A DNA stretch of 64,000 bases, from assembly GCA_905221605.1 (NCBI GenBank), contig CAJNDS010001191.1, positions 767,407-831,406 on the forward strand, given 5' to 3'. The notes beneath the pieces were generated by a model that was given only the letters and a program-made list of their open reading frames with translations, had not been told where the DNA came from and searched no databases. This DNA is from Symbiodinium natans (taxonomy: Eukaryota; Sar; Dinophyceae; Suessiales; Symbiodiniaceae). Made by a program: the position numbers and the translations under genes. Shown in pieces: positions 1 to 11,032 of the stretch (the first letter of the stretch is position 1; every line of letters starts with the position of its first letter).

Positions 1-26
1 CTTTCTAACTTATCAGGCCCCTAAAT

Positions 27-96
27 CAAACCGTGCTGCAGGATCTTGACACCGCCCCCGCCGTGATACACGTGACGCGTCAGGAGACAGTTGGAG
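27..96 (+). CDS. Exon-like island, unknown product
   Basis: An open stretch of about 23 codons reads as an amphipathic peptide including LQDLDTAPAVIHVTRQE. It ends just before degenerate telomere-like sequence at 100-120. No start codon, splice partner or family can be assigned, so it could be an exon of a gene that begins upstream of the window, or chance. Confidence 0.2.
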
Positions 97-120
97 GGTT
101 AAGACCCTGAAACCCGAAAC

Positions 121-232
121 CCTTGTGTGTGTGTGTGTGTGTGTGTTTTTTTTTGGGGGGGGGGGGGGGGGGGGGGGGGTGGGGGGGGTCGTGTGGGGGG
201 GGGGGGGGGGGGTGTGGGGGGGGTCGGATGTC
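121..232. repeat. TG microsatellite followed by poly-G tracts
   Basis: About 12 TG dinucleotides run into a T-run, then three poly-G blocks interrupted by single T or C bases. Poly-G tracts of 10-60 bases recur through the window (for example 3931-3943, 4010-4026, 8890-8950, 15851-15866, 59146-59162). Confidence 0.9.
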
Positions 233-692
233 TGTGACTTGTATTATGCAAGTCCAATGTCCGTAGGACCTAGCTTAAGTCTAGAAACCTAAACGCGGGA
301 GCCGAGGATTGGCAGTTGGGGGTTTAGGGTCTGGGGCTTAGAGTTCAGGCTGTAAGGGTCAGGTAACAGGTAACCCAGGTGGAATCCTGCTTGAAGGCTC
401 AAGGGTACTTGCAAGTAAACTTTATAAGCAGGGCAACTGTTTTTAACCCTCAGTGTTTTAGGCACGTGTGTCTCTACGTCTCACCACCCCTAAGCCCGCA
501 GTCCTGAGCCCTAAACCCTAAGCCCTGAACCCTAAACCCTGAACCCTTAACCCGATTCGTGGGCCTTCTGTCCAGCGCGCCTTGGAGTAAAAAGCCTTGG
601 TGCTGTTGGGAAAGCGATTCCTGTGGGATCCTGTGGGTCTCTGGTTCGGGGTTGTGGTCGAGTCGTTAGAGTAGACAGATATGGGCCATATG

Positions 693-764
693 GGGGGTGT
701 CCTTATTATCAGGGGACTCTACTATTTGGGGGTCTATTCTAGGGTCCCATTATTTTCGTAAACC
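693..764 (+). mobile_element. Short dispersed element, family D copy 1
   Basis: This about 72-bp segment shares the order GTCCTTAT, AGGGGACTCTACTATTTG, GGGTCCC-like and TTCGTAAACC with a second copy at 54466-54541. Both are flanked by unrelated DNA. It is a non-coding dispersed repeat, possibly a miniature transposon; no target duplication is clear. Confidence 0.5.
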
Positions 765-973
765 ATATGAGATGCTACGCGAAAATGCTGGACTCAGGCA
801 GATCCGCAATCTGAATGCCTTGTGCCCCAATCCATACACTCCCTCAAGCCGAAGTCCCCGGAGCCCAACTCCTCGTCGCAACTCTTCATTGGTCATAAGT
901 AGGGTTACAAGTACCCGAATTAAGGCAAGAATATAGAATAGGTTACTTGTACCTTGCTTAGAACCCGACCGAG

Positions 974-1101
974 CCATGCGGCAGGAGTGCCTGCAGCTGG
1001 TTCAGGGCTGTGCCAAGTTGGACGCGGCCTCAGCATCGGAAGGTTCGGACTTGAAAGTGTATAGCTTGGAGCTACAAACCCAAACGACTGGGGGGAACTC
1101 A
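974..1101 (+). CDS. Exon-like island, unknown product
   Basis: About 40 codons are open from an ATG at 974, with residues such as MRQECLQLVQGCAKLD and SEGSDLKVYSLELQ. A telomere-like array follows directly at 1105. The composition is coding-like, but no family is recognised and the splice borders are uncertain. Confidence 0.25.
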
Positions 1102-1704
1102 CTCGGGGTTTAGGGTTTAGGGTTTAGGGTTTAGGTTTCAGGGATTAGGGTGACATGCACGCCCCAACGCGAAACTCCCAGCTGCCGCCAAAGCCAGGGG
1201 TTGAAGCAAGGCGGCCACACTGGGAATAGGCAGATCTGGAAGGCCACCAGGGGCATACTTCTAAACCTACACAACCCCCCCCCCCCCCCCCCGTCAACAC
1301 TAGACACACCAGAACAAACCCTAACCCTAAACCCTAAACCCTAAACCCTAAACCCTAAACTCCTGAAACAGTGCTTCTTCAACTCAAAGCCCCTGGCATA
1401 GCTTGCCAGTTTTGAGACCCATGGGGCCAACGCCAAAGCCTCTGCAAGGCTTTACGGAAGGCCCTAAAACTCTGTTGAAAATAGCCCTCGGTCGGAACCC
1501 TCACGCTGCAAGCACAAAGCTTAAATAAAGCCCCAGAGCACCCAGAACACGTTCAAAAATCCCAAGACCCAAGAACGACTAGCCCTTAGCCCGGACCCGC
1601 AAGCCCTGAAGCCCCCCCAAACCGCAAAACCCAAAAACCCCACAGCCCCAAGCCTGAAAGCTCTAAAGCCCGAAAGCCGCAGAACCCCCTAAACCCCAAC
1701 CAGC

Positions 1705-1788
1705 ACCCTAAACCCTAAGCCCGAAGCCCTAAAACCTAAACCCTAAACCCTAAACCCTAGACCCTAAACCCTAAACCCTAAACCCCCC
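1705..1788 (-). repeat. Telomere-like array (CCCTAAA)
   Basis: Tandem CCCTAAA units with single-base variants, C-rich strand as shown. A shorter C-strand array lies at 1317-1361 and a G-strand array at 1105-1150. Confidence 0.9.
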
Positions 1789-1805
1789 AAAACCCCAACC
1801 CGCGA

Positions 1806-1902
1806 TTAACGTAGCCCAGGGCTGGCGCGACGAGGCGCTTCTGCACGGGGCTACGGCCTGGCTGTGCGAGGGCCGGCGCAGCTTGGCGAGGTATTGGAGG
1901 GA
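1806..1902 (+). CDS. Exon-like island, unknown product
   Basis: About 30 GC-rich codons are open, including GWRDEALLHGATAWLCEG and RRSLARYWR, between a C-strand array ending at 1788 and a G-strand array starting at 1915. AG|G acceptor-like and GA/GT donor-like borders occur. The family is unknown. It is one of the better exon candidates in the first 11 kb. Confidence 0.3.
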
Positions 1903-1914
1903 CCTAAAAATTCA

Positions 1915-2035
1915 GGAGTTTAGGGTCTAGGGTTTAGGCTTTAGGCTTTAGGCTTTAGGCTTTATGCGTTAGGGTGTAGGGTTTAAGGTTTAGGGTTTAG
2001 GGTTTACGGCTTGGGGTTTAGGGTTTAGGGTTTGG
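1915..2035 (+). repeat. Telomere-like array (TTTAGGG with TTTAGGC variants)
   Basis: TTTAGGG units with a sub-block of TTTAGGC and TTTATGC variants, showing local homogenisation of variant units. Confidence 0.9.
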
Positions 2036-2496
2036 GTCGTATACTCGATGTGAGAAGCCAGAAAGGTACTGTTTGGTTCTGCTTTTGTACATGTTCTAGG
2101 GCCCGTGGCCGTGGAGCCAGCGCTGACAACATCCGACCATGACTTCGGTGTGCTGTTGGCTTGCCATTTGCATTTCCTGTGTTTGCGCATGATTTCATGG
2201 TTGCTTTTGGTGGTTCTCGGCTAGAGTAATGTTTTTTCCTGCATCGTCACGCATGGCTGCCAGGCATTCAGAACTGTTTGTACGCAGCCCATGCATACAC
2301 AAGCAGGTCAGCTTCGCACGGTGAAGCATAAACCCCTGAAACAACACCGAACATTACATACAAGAACGCGTCTCAGTTGCGTTTTTGAGATTGGTGGGAA
2401 TGCGTGCACCAAGGATACAGTACAAGTCAGCAACTGTCGATGGATTGTTTCAAGCAGGGCAGGTGCAGGAGCGCCCCAAACGGCACATGCTAGCAA

Positions 2497-2556
2497 GGGG
2501 TTTAGGGTTTAGGGTTTAGGGTTTAGGGTTTAGGGTTTAGGGTTTAGGGTTTAGGG
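2497..2556 (+). repeat. Telomere-like array (TTTAGGG)
   Basis: Eight to nine nearly perfect TTTAGGG units. Confidence 0.95.
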
Positions 2557-2874
2557 GAACCCTCTGAGTAAATTTCGAGATGCTCAGTTCACTTGCCTGC
2601 TTACCCAGAAACGCACAGTCGCTGACTCCTTCGAAAGAGGGCGAAGCAGTGTTGACGTTGTCGATGCTTGTCCTCTCTCGGTTTTTTTGCTTGGCAAGGG
2701 TGCAGCAATCTGCCCTGTTGATTCTAGCCTCTTGTTTACTTTTGTTTACCAGCCGGGGCTTGGTTCCCTTGTGGAACCTTAAACCCTAAACCCTTCGGCA
2801 GTCAAAGCCTGGAGACTTCTGAGCTGGGCCTTTTGGAGCTCCACCGAAACCTGCCCAAAGACTTGGTAGGATAG

Positions 2875-2976
2875 TGGTACCCGTGTGAACCCTTTTTTGG
2901 TGTCCTAGGCTCCCTGATAAAGTCACCAACCACGAAAAGGGTGCCCTCATTACAGTATGGTTACTGGACTTCCAAT
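2875..2976. mobile_element. Hairpin-type element, family E
   Basis: Contains the recurring parts GTGGTACCC..CCCTTTTTTGG, then AAAGGGTGCCC..ATTA..TATGGTTACTGG. The same parts occur in the same order at 10299-10392 and, as an expanded copy, at 32389-32605. Arms are partly complementary. This is a non-coding, MITE-like dispersed repeat. Confidence 0.45.
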
Positions 2977-3303
2977 GGAAAAGTGTCTCAGAAGCAGGGT
3001 GTGCTTAGAGGCTGAAATTAAAGCTCTTGGCCTTTTGGGTTGTAGGGGTTAGGGTTTAGGGTTTAGGGTTCCCCGGAACTAATGCAGACGATATTCTAAG
3101 ACCCGAAGGGTGCCGAAAAGTGCCCTAAACCCTGAAGCCTACACCCTAAACGCACCCTGCCCTAAACCCTAACCCTAAATCCTAAACCCTAAACCCTAAA
3201 CCCTAAACCTTAGGGCGGTTAGAGGCTGTTGCTTTCATCTGTCCCTAGCGCAACAAAGCCTGCAGAGGTCACGCCGAGCTCCAGCCAGCGGAGGCTCTTT
3301 TGT

Positions 3304-3499
3304 TTTAGGGTTTAGGGTTTAGGGTGTAGGGTGTAGGGTTTAGGGTTTAGGGTTTAGGGTTCAGGGTGTCGGCGCTTGAGGGTCTTGGGGTTTAAGGTTT
3401 AGTGTGTAGGGTTCGGGCTAAATTTGGGTTTAGGGTTCAGGGTGTAGGGCTTAGGGTTTGGGCTAGGGTTCAGGGTGTAGGGTTTGGGGGTTCAGGGTA
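3304..3499 (+). repeat. Telomere-like array, degenerate
   Basis: TTTAGGG units mixed with TGTAGGG, TTCAGGG and TTCGGGC variants over nearly 200 bases. Confidence 0.9.
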
Positions 3500-3554
3500 A
3501 AGCGTGACGCGTGCGCACACACACACACACAGACACAGATCCCAAGCCCTGCCT

Positions 3555-3690
3555 CTACCCTAAACCCTAAACCCTTCAAACCCTGAAAGCACCACTCCGG
3601 CAGAGGTCGCCACCCTTCTCCTAAGCCCTAATCCCTAATCCCTAAACCCTAAACCCTAAACCCTAAACCCTAAACCCTAACCCCCCCTTG
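3555..3690 (-). repeat. Telomere-like array (CCCTAAA)
   Basis: C-strand units, interrupted at about 3573-3625 by about 50 bases of other sequence, then seven or more clean units. Confidence 0.9.
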
Positions 3691-3719
3691 AACCCCCCTC
3701 CCTTAAGAACCCTATAAAG

Positions 3720-3818
3720 GTCGCCAGCCTTCTCGGCTCCTTTTCGACTTTGGGCTTCTCCTCGCCGCTGCTCCGGGCGGCCCTAGAACACGCCCGGGAC
3801 CACGGCGCTCTTTCCTTG
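3720..3818 (+). CDS. Exon-like island, unknown product
   Basis: About 32 open codons include SLLGSFSTLGFSSPLLR and AALEHARDHGAL, a hydrophobic then helical pattern. It lies between a C-strand array (to 3690) and a G-strand array (from 3840). No family is recognised. Confidence 0.3.
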
Positions 3819-4388
3819 GGTTTTTTTTTTTGGGGGGGGGAGGGGTTTAGGGATTAGGGTTCAGGGTTGAGGGTTTAGGGTTGAGGGTTGAGGGGTTTAG
3901 GGTTGAGGGTTTAGGTTTCAGGCAGGGGCTGGGGGGGGGGGGGGTGTGGGGTGGTGTTTGTTTTTTGAAGGGTGCTTATTGTGTTCCTAAACCCTAAGAA
4001 ACCCTTTTGTGGGGGGGGGGGGGGGGTACCCTGCAAGCGTCCGAGCCGCCAGGTGCCCCAAGAGGGGCTTTACTTCAGGGTTCCCCGAGCAGGAGAGAAG
4101 TGCGGGGACATAGGTTTTTGGGTGGTAGGGTTGAGGGTCTACCTAAGTCTCCATTGTAGTTCCTTCTTGGGGTTTCCGTATCGGAAATACCAAATATAAA
4201 ACTTTGCTAAACCAAAAAGGGAACTGCAATGGAGACTTCGGTAGGGTTCAGGGTTTAGGTTTTCTGGGTGAAGGAAGGCTTTGGCTTGTCAAATTTTTGG
4301 GCAGACGGACAGGTTTCGGCGCTTGGGGTCGGTGTTATGCGAGATGGACCCTTGGGATATCTTATGCTTCTCTCGTTGAGCGTATGCG

Positions 4389-4514
4389 TTGGGATGCTCC
4401 CCCTTGTACCAGCAGTCCTTAACAGGGAGTATAGTACCCCCAATTAGAATCCCTCTTAAGGACTTTTAGTATAAGGGGGATCCCACTGTCTTAAGGACTG
4501 TTAGTATAAGGGGG
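4389..4514. mobile_element. Hairpin element, family A
   Basis: Inverted arms TTGGGATGCTCCCCCTTGTA and ATAAGGGGGATCCCA enclose CAGTCCTTAA and TTAAGGACTTTTAGT. The right half is partly duplicated at 4491-4514. Related copies lie at 5094-5198, 10949-11032, 34854-34955 and 44121-44308. No ORF is present, consistent with a miniature inverted-repeat element. Confidence 0.6.
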
Positions 4515-4552
4515 GGAGGTGGGGTTCTTGAAGGGCCACTGTAGTAGTCATG

Positions 4553-4752
4553 TTGAGGGTTTAGGGTTTAGGGTTTAGGGTTTAGGGTTCAGGGTTTAGG
4601 GTTTAGGGTTTAGGGTTCAGGGTTTAGGGTTTAGGGTTTAGGGTTTAGGGTTTAGGGGTTTGGGTTTAGGGTTTAGGGTTTAGGGTTTAGGGTTTAGGGT
4701 TTAGGGTTTAGGGTTTAGGGTTTAGGGTTTAGGGTTTAGGGTTTAGGGTTTA
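4553..4752 (+). repeat. Long telomere-like array (TTTAGGG)
   Basis: About 28 tandem units over 200 bases, mostly perfect TTTAGGG with two TTCAGGG units. One of the two longest uninterrupted arrays in the window. Confidence 0.97.
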
Positions 4753-5093
4753 TGCCTTGTCGCCCAGGCTTTGCTTCGAGCCTGGAGCCCAGGGACTCCC
4801 AGGAGCCCGAAAGAACTATAACAGAAATAAGGAAGTTCAGATTTTTATATTTTGTTGTGTATTTCTATTCGTTTTTTTTTGTAAGAATTGTTGTAATTAG
4901 TTTCTTTTGTTCAGGGTTTTCAGGGTTCCGGGCGGAACCCAGAAAACCTCAACCTGCAAACCCTGAAGCCAGTATCTTAGGAGATTGCGATGCCTAAGAA
5001 CGCAGAACGCCTCTGGCCCTGAGAATCGAAGCCGTGTCACTACGCGGACCGCAACCTCAAGCCTTAAGGCCTGGCCCCAAACCCTTGCTCTAC

Positions 5094-5198
5094 CTTGGGA
5101 TGTTCTCCCTGATACTATCAGTCCTCAAAGGGGGGGGGGGGGGGGGGGTTGCTATAATCCCAATTAAGGACTGTTAGCCTCATGGGGAACATCCCAAG
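5094..5198. mobile_element. Hairpin element, family A
   Basis: Terminal inverted repeats CTTGGGATGTTC and GAACATCCCAAG are perfect over 12 bases. Inner arms TATCAGTCCT and AGGACTGTTA are present. The loop holds an 18-G run at 5130-5147. Confidence 0.65.
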
Positions 5199-5702
5199 CT
5201 CAACCGTAAATCCCAAACAGCCCGGAACCCTGCACCGACCCAAGCCTCCACCGATATTTTTCTGGCTTCTCGAAACTGTGACCCCTTTTGGTTACTATTT
5301 AAGGCAGCCCCTAATTTGTAGGGCACCAAGAAAGGGACCATAAGTTAGAGAACTGACCATGGAACCTTCCTTCCTGCGAAGTGCCCAGACGCTCAGGTGG
5401 CCATTGAGATGCCACCCAGCAGCTGCACTGAGGCTGTGCAGGGCGCTGTGGATGCAGGTGCCGAAAGGGGGGGGGGGGGTGGGGCTAACGGTGCTTTTCT
5501 GCGCTCCCCCCCAGTGGGTTCAGGTAGAGTTTGAGGACTTCGGGATTGCGTTCTGGTTTGGGCCCGTTTCGGTTTCGGGGTTCTGGCAGATTCTGGCCGG
5601 GGCTGCCAGGCCAGGTGTTACCGGCCCCCAAGGACGCCATGGTCCGCCCGAAAGCTCGAAGCCCCCTCTCAGCCCCAAACTCGAGCTAACACGAAGCCTT
5701 GA

Positions 5703-5976
5703 TCCCTAAACCCTTCTCATTAAACCCTAAACCCTAAACCCTAAACCCTAAACCCTAAACCCTACAAGTGAGGCATGTCAGTGCGAAGCACAGCAGTACG
5801 ATCACTGCCAGCTCCTCAGGTCGTGCTTGCATGGCTCTGTCTTATTCTCCAGGAACGCTGTGGGCTAAGTCTAGGGTTTAGGGTTTAGTGTTTAGGGTTT
5901 AGGGTTTAGGGTTTAGGGTTTAGAGTTTAGGGTTTAGGGTTTAGGGTTTAGGGTTTAGGGTTTAGGGTTTAGGGTC
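5703..5976. repeat. Paired telomere-like arrays in opposite orientation
   Basis: A C-strand array (5703-5764) and a G-strand array (5871-5976) flank about 100 bases of other sequence, so the two arrays face each other as an inverted pair. Confidence 0.9.
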
Positions 5977-6038
5977 ATATCACCCCTGTCGATGTAGAGC
6001 GCCGCCAGAGAAGAAGCCAGCCAACCACCACTTGGGCG

Positions 6039-6131
6039 GTTGTCAAACTCATGGTCCCTTTTTGGACCCTTATTGTAATACGGCACCTAATATTTTTCGG
6101 TACCCCAAAAGGGATCATAGTTTTGACAGCC
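6039..6131. mobile_element. Hairpin element with about 27-bp inverted arms
   Basis: The left arm GTTGTCAAACTCATGGTCCC plus TTTTTGG pairs with a right arm CCAAAAGGGATCATAG plus TTTTGACAGC, with few mismatches. The loop is about 40 bases. Non-coding. A weaker relative (AAAGGGACCATAAG) lies at 5325-5350. Confidence 0.6.
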
Positions 6132-7186
6132 ACCCACTTGCTGCTGATGCCAACGCCCGTCTTCCGACCGCAGAGTCGAGCTGAGAAGCCCCGCGTGAGG
6201 CTGAAACGATGTACTACTCAGCTGCGGCAGCTTCCAGATGAGGACGTCTCGCTCCCGGGGCCCAAGGGCCTAGGGTTTAGGGTTTAGGGTTTAGGGTTCA
6301 GGGCTTAGGGTTTAGGGTTAGAGTTTGATAACACCTTGCCATACCCGCCCCCTAGGAGATCCAGCGAGTATCTGGCCGCCAGGAGAATGACCTCTTCCTA
6401 TATCTTTAAATCCCCCAACTGCCCTAACCTCAGACCCTCAAGCCCTACATCCCTGCCCTCCACCCCTGAATCCAAGCACAACCTGCACCCTCAACCGCCT
6501 CAACCCATTCCCGCATCCGCCTCAGCCCTAAGCTACTAGCTTCTTAAGCCCCCAAAAATTGAAAACAAATATTCCCCCTTATATATGGGCAATATAGAGA
6601 GTTTTTTTTTTTTTTTTTTTGGGGGGGGGGGGGGTGTTCTTAAGCAAATAGTCGTTTCATATTTCTTGGGGGCTCATAAGCACATGGTAGTTTTAAGAGG
6701 CCTTAAGGGGGCGCTAGGGGCTTTGAGGCTTAGGAGGGTTTCGGTCTAGAGGGGGGGGGGGTTTCTTAAGCAAATATCGCTGGCATTGCAAAGAGTTCGC
6801 TGCAAGGCCGAGAAGCTACGAAGTTTGGCCATGGGCCCAGATGGGGTGGGTAGGTCGGGTTTCGGTGTTTTGAGATGTTTTGAGGGGTTTAGGGTTTAGG
6901 GTTTAGGGGTTTTTAGGGTTTAGGGTCTAGTGTTTAGGGTTTAGGGTTTAGGGTGTAGTTCAGCTCAGAAAGGCACTGGTGATGATGTCTCCCCACTAGG
7001 CCCCCAAAACCCTAAACCCCGAAGACCTAAACCCTTAGGTGAGGTGAGGTGAGGTGAAGTTCGACCAGGGCACGAGCCCGGCAGCCGGGCATGACAAAAA
7101 GGCGTCTCCTCCGGAACAAGACCAAGGATCAAGCCCCAGGGGTTTAGGGTTTAGGGTTTGGGGTTTGGGGTTTAGGGTTTAGGGTC

Positions 7187-7296
7187 CAGACACACAGAGG
7201 GCGCAAGGGTCAACAGCAGCGACCGACCAACAAAACCAGCACGAAACGAACGATGAAGAAACAGAGGAGGTACATCTCGAACCTTTTGAAGGTAAA
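7187..7296 (+). CDS. Exon-like island, acidic peptide, unknown product
   Basis: About 36 open codons give a Gln/Glu-rich hydrophilic stretch (TDQQNQHETNDEETEEVHLE). It lies between a G-strand array (7139-7186) and a C-strand array (7303-7367). It could be a linker exon. No family assigned. Confidence 0.25.
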
Positions 7297-7697
7297 AGCC
7301 GCCTAAACCCTAAACCCTAAACCCTAAACCCTAAACGCTAAACCCTAAACCCTAAACCCTAAACCCCCCCAGAGACCACAGGGAAGGCCCCCAGTCCATA
7401 GGCCAGCGTGGCCGAATGCGGACGTCTTAGGGAATGCTCAGGTCAAACGACACAACCAACGTCAAAGAGGAGCTTAGATCAGCCGGCCGGCCACGAAGAC
7501 CTTACCCCTAAGGATCCATGCACCTCTAGAGTCTATACTTGGGCCCCAAAGCTGCTAAAAAGGAAGCCCTTGAAGGCCCAGTATATCCTACATAGGTGAA
7601 TTGGTTACTGAGGGCACTTCATGGAGTTCCACGGGCCCGCCCCTTCAGGCCCAGGCTGCCACGAAAAGTGTGGTTGAGCTGTGGGCCAAAAGGTGCC

Positions 7698-7801
7698 CAG
7701 GGTTTAGGGTTTAGGGTTTAGGGTTTAGGGTTTAGGGTTTAGGGTTTAGGGTTTAGGGTTTAGGGTTTAGGGTTTAGGGTTTAGGGTTTAGGGTTTAGGG
7801 T
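7698..7801 (+). repeat. Telomere-like array (TTTAGGG)
   Basis: About 15 perfect TTTAGGG units. Confidence 0.97.
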
Positions 7802-8887
7802 GGCAGAGGCCGCGGTCACGAAGTAACCTCTGGAGGGACTTCCGCACTCCCTCTTGAGGAACAGGCCAGGGCAACAACACGTAAGCGCCAACAGATGGTC
7901 ATCTGGGGGTTTAGGGTTTAGGGTTTAGGGTTAGGGTTTACGGTTTAGGGTTTGAGCCTCGCCACGGAAGACAAGCCACGTTGTTCCGCACGCGCTCCTC
8001 GCGAGTGCAGTGTCGAGGGCAAGCTTACGAGGTAAGGACACCTGCGCTAGCTGGACTCCACCACAGCCACCACAGCGAAAGCAGCAGGCAATCGCGGGAA
8101 GGGGCCGAATTGCACGCCCCAGCATCGAATGCGTATGGCATTCCAATTCCATGTGTCGGCTTCTTGCCCGAACGCGGTGGCTCGAGATGACAGGAGCATC
8201 TGCCTGTCGCGTCGGGCGTTCGGCTCTGATTATTCTGCAGAGCGCGGCTTGCTTGTCTGGGACGGACCGTCGCATTTCGCCCCCAAAGAACCTGGTACTC
8301 TTCTCGACTTGCGCGGGTGCTGATCTCGGTATCGTTCCAAGTTTGTCGAAACCCTCCAGAACAGAAACTCAGAAGTCTCCACTGCCAGGCAGCTGCCATC
8401 CTCAAAGAAGCAGAGGATGAAGTCCTCCAGAGCCAGGCGGACAAGGATTTAGGGGTTTGAGGGTCAGGATGTATCGCCCAAGACGCTCCAGATGGCACGC
8501 GCATGTTCACACACCGTGTGTTGCTTCTTCAAGGTTCGCACCTGAGGCAAAGTCTTGAATCTTCTCAACCCGGCAGCTTAAGTCTAAGCTCCATCCCTTC
8601 TGAGTCAAACCCTAAACCCTAAACGCTAAACCCTAAACCTCTTATGCCAAAAAGAGAGGTCAAGAGTCCTGCAGAGAACCTCATCCCAACTCAAGCCCTG
8701 AAATCCCCGAAGCTCCTAGACTTAGAGCCCCCCAAGCATCCCTGAAGCCCTTTTGAAAACCCAGAGCCCTAAACCCTAAACCCTAAATTTAAGAGCCTCC
8801 GGCTCAAGCCGCCGACCCCGCAGGAGAACAAGTTTAAGGTTTGGGGTTTGGTGATTTTGTTTGCGGTTCCTGTTAGGGGGGTGGGGG

Positions 8888-8889
<2 letters not shown>

Positions 8890-8950
<61 letters not shown>
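8890..8950 (+). repeat. Poly-G homopolymer, 61 bases
   Basis: An uninterrupted run of 61 G. It encodes only poly-Gly or poly-Pro frames, so the overlapping ORFs are artefacts. It may form G-quadruplexes; the length may also be unreliable in sequencing. Confidence 0.95.
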
Positions 8951-8951
<1 letters not shown>

Positions 8952-9054
8952 AGGGTTTTTTTCCAAAAGGCGAAACCGTCTATGGCCTGTTCCTCCACGG
9001 AAAGGAGGTTTTCACCTCCAAAAACCCATCCAACACGCCGCCAGGGTCGGCGGA

Positions 9055-9712
9055 CCCTAAACCCTAAACCCTAAACCCTAAACCCTAAACCCTAAACCCT
9101 AAACCCTAAACCCCAAACCCCAAACCCCAAACCCCAAACCCCAAACCCCAAACCCCAAAACCAACCTCCGAAACCTCCTAAACCTCCTAAACCTCCTAAA
9201 CCTCCTAAACCTCCTACACCTCCTACACCTCATACACCTCCTACACCTAAACCTCCTAAACCACCTAAACCACCTAAACCTCCTAAACCGCCTAAACCTC
9301 CTAAACCTCCTAAACCTCCTAAACCTCCTACACCTCGTACACCTCCTACACCTCCTAAACCTCCTAAACCTCCGAAACCTCCTACACCTCCGAAACCTCC
9401 TACACCTCGTACACCTCCTACACCTCCTAAACCTCCTAAACCTCCTTAACCTCCTAAACCTCCTAAACCTCCTACACCTCCTACACCTAAACCTCCTAAA
9501 CCACCTAAACCACCTAAACCTCCTAAACCTCCGAAACCTCCTACACCTCCTACACCTCCTAAACCACCTAAACCGCCTAAACCTCCTAAACCTCCTAAAC
9601 TTCCTAAACCTCCTGAACCTCCTAAACCCTAAACCTCCTAAACTTCCTAAACCCTCCTAAACCACCTAAACCTCCTACACCTCCTACACCTCCTAAACCC
9701 TAAACCTCCTCA
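9055..9712 (-). repeat. Composite array: CCCTAAA, then CCCCAAA, then CCTCCTAAA
   Basis: Three variant blocks follow one another: about eight CCCTAAA units, about six CCCCAAA units, then about 550 bases of CCTCCTAAA/CCTCCTACA units with occasional CCACCTAAA and CCTAAACCT. The last block looks like a degenerate telomere-derived satellite. No stable ORF. Confidence 0.92.
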
Positions 9713-10298
9713 ACTTCTCCAGCCAGGGCGCGCTTCGATTTCCAGGGGCGGTGCCACAGCGGCTTCCGCTGGACCTGCAGCTCTTCCGCAAGGCTCGGCT
9801 GGCTTTCTGGGATGGTTTAGGGTTTAGGGTTTAGGGTTTAGGGTTTAGGGTTTCGGGTTGTGGCTCTAGGGTTTTTCAGGGTTGGTAGGGCTTGTGTAGG
9901 TTTTATAGGGTTTGTAGGTTGTTTGTGTAGGGTGTATGATAAGAGCTCTGAGCATATGATTCTGACTGCGCCTCCGCGTCTGATGTCCTACCTTGTCCAG
10001 GCTTGTGCATGGGCTGGTTTTCCTTTTCATGTTTCGCCCTTTCGGTGATTTGCCCACGTGATGGGTCGAGCGTCGCATTCTGCCTGCAACGTCTGAAATC
10101 TACGTATGATAACGTAACTATGATGAGGTAACAGCGATTTTGGAAAACGCGTTTTCGTGAGAGCTGCCCCTTCTCCCGCCTAGCCCACCCCAGCCGCCCC
10201 ATCAAATATTATCCATTTGAACGGGTAAATCCTTTGCACCCCGCCGACCCTCCCTGTAGTATTCGCCCCGTGCAATACACCGCAAGCCTTGGCAGCCC

Positions 10299-10392
10299 TG
10301 TGGTACCGTTTTCCCTTTTTGGGGTTCAAGATTCCCGTAACCAGCCCCAGAAAGGGTACCATCATTATTATATGGTTACTGGGCTACCAAGA
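10299..10392. mobile_element. Hairpin-type element, family E
   Basis: Has GTGGTACCGTTTTCCCTTTTTG and AAAGGGTACCATCATTATTA with TATGGTTACTGGGCT, matching the order of parts at 2875-2976 and 32389-32605. Confidence 0.5.
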
Positions 10393-10506
10393 AACCCTAA
10401 ACCCTAGACACCCTAGGAACCCTGAACCCTAAACCCTGTTTACCCTAAACCTTGTAGAAAGCACAGCATCGGGCCCTATTGTAATCATTCAGGCCCCTCC
10501 TAGTAG

Positions 10507-10836
10507 CCCTAACCCTAAACCCTAAGCTCTAAACCCTAAACGCTGAACCCTGAACCCTAAACCCTAAACCCTAAACCCTAAACCCTAAACCCCTCGTAGC
10601 AAACCATGCCCCTTGCAGAACTCCAAAAGCCCGTAGAAACCTTGAGTTCAAGGCACTGGTTTTCGGCACGTCCATGTAGCCCAGCGAAAGGTCCAGGAAC
10701 CTTTGGCCGGTTAGGGTTTAGGGTTTAGGGTTTAGGGTTTAGGGTTTAGGGTTTAGGGTTTAGGGTTTAGGGTCTAGGGTCTAGGGTCTAGGGTTTAGGG
10801 TTTAGGGTTTAGGGCTCAGGGCTCAGGGCTTAGGGT
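10507..10836. repeat. Opposed telomere-like arrays
   Basis: A C-strand array (10507-10592) and a G-strand array (10713-10836), the latter with TCTAGGG and CTCAGGG variant blocks, separated by about 120 bases. Confidence 0.9.
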
Positions 10837-10948
10837 TTTAGCCTTCCAGCAGCCGTACTCAGTGGAATCTGCCCAATGGAGGCTGTCGCGACACAGCTGG
10901 GTCCAGCCTTCAGCACCAGATGAAAAATGTGGAAAGACGACGATGCAT

Positions 10949-11032
10949 TGGGATGTTCTTACTTGAAAGGGATTTGTGCACCCCCTCTACCGTCCCTGTT
11001 AAGGACTCTTAGAAAAGGGGGGAACATGCTAA
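10949..11032. mobile_element. Hairpin element, family A, with 9-bp target duplication
   Basis: An 84-bp element with ends TGGGATGTTC and GAACATGCT and inner TTAAGGACTCTTAG. It is flanked on both sides by the direct repeat ACGATGCAT (10940-10948 and 11033-11041). The duplication is evidence that family A moves by transposition. Confidence 0.65.

Noticed and set aside
4553-4752. True chromosome end
   Set aside because: Arrays occur internally in both orientations throughout the window with genes on either side, so they are interstitial, not terminal telomere.
8769-9060. Poly-Pro and poly-Gly ORFs
   Set aside because: Produced by the 61-base G run.
9055-9712. CRISPR-like array
   Set aside because: Units are 7-12 bases without spacers; it is a telomere-derived satellite in eukaryotic DNA.
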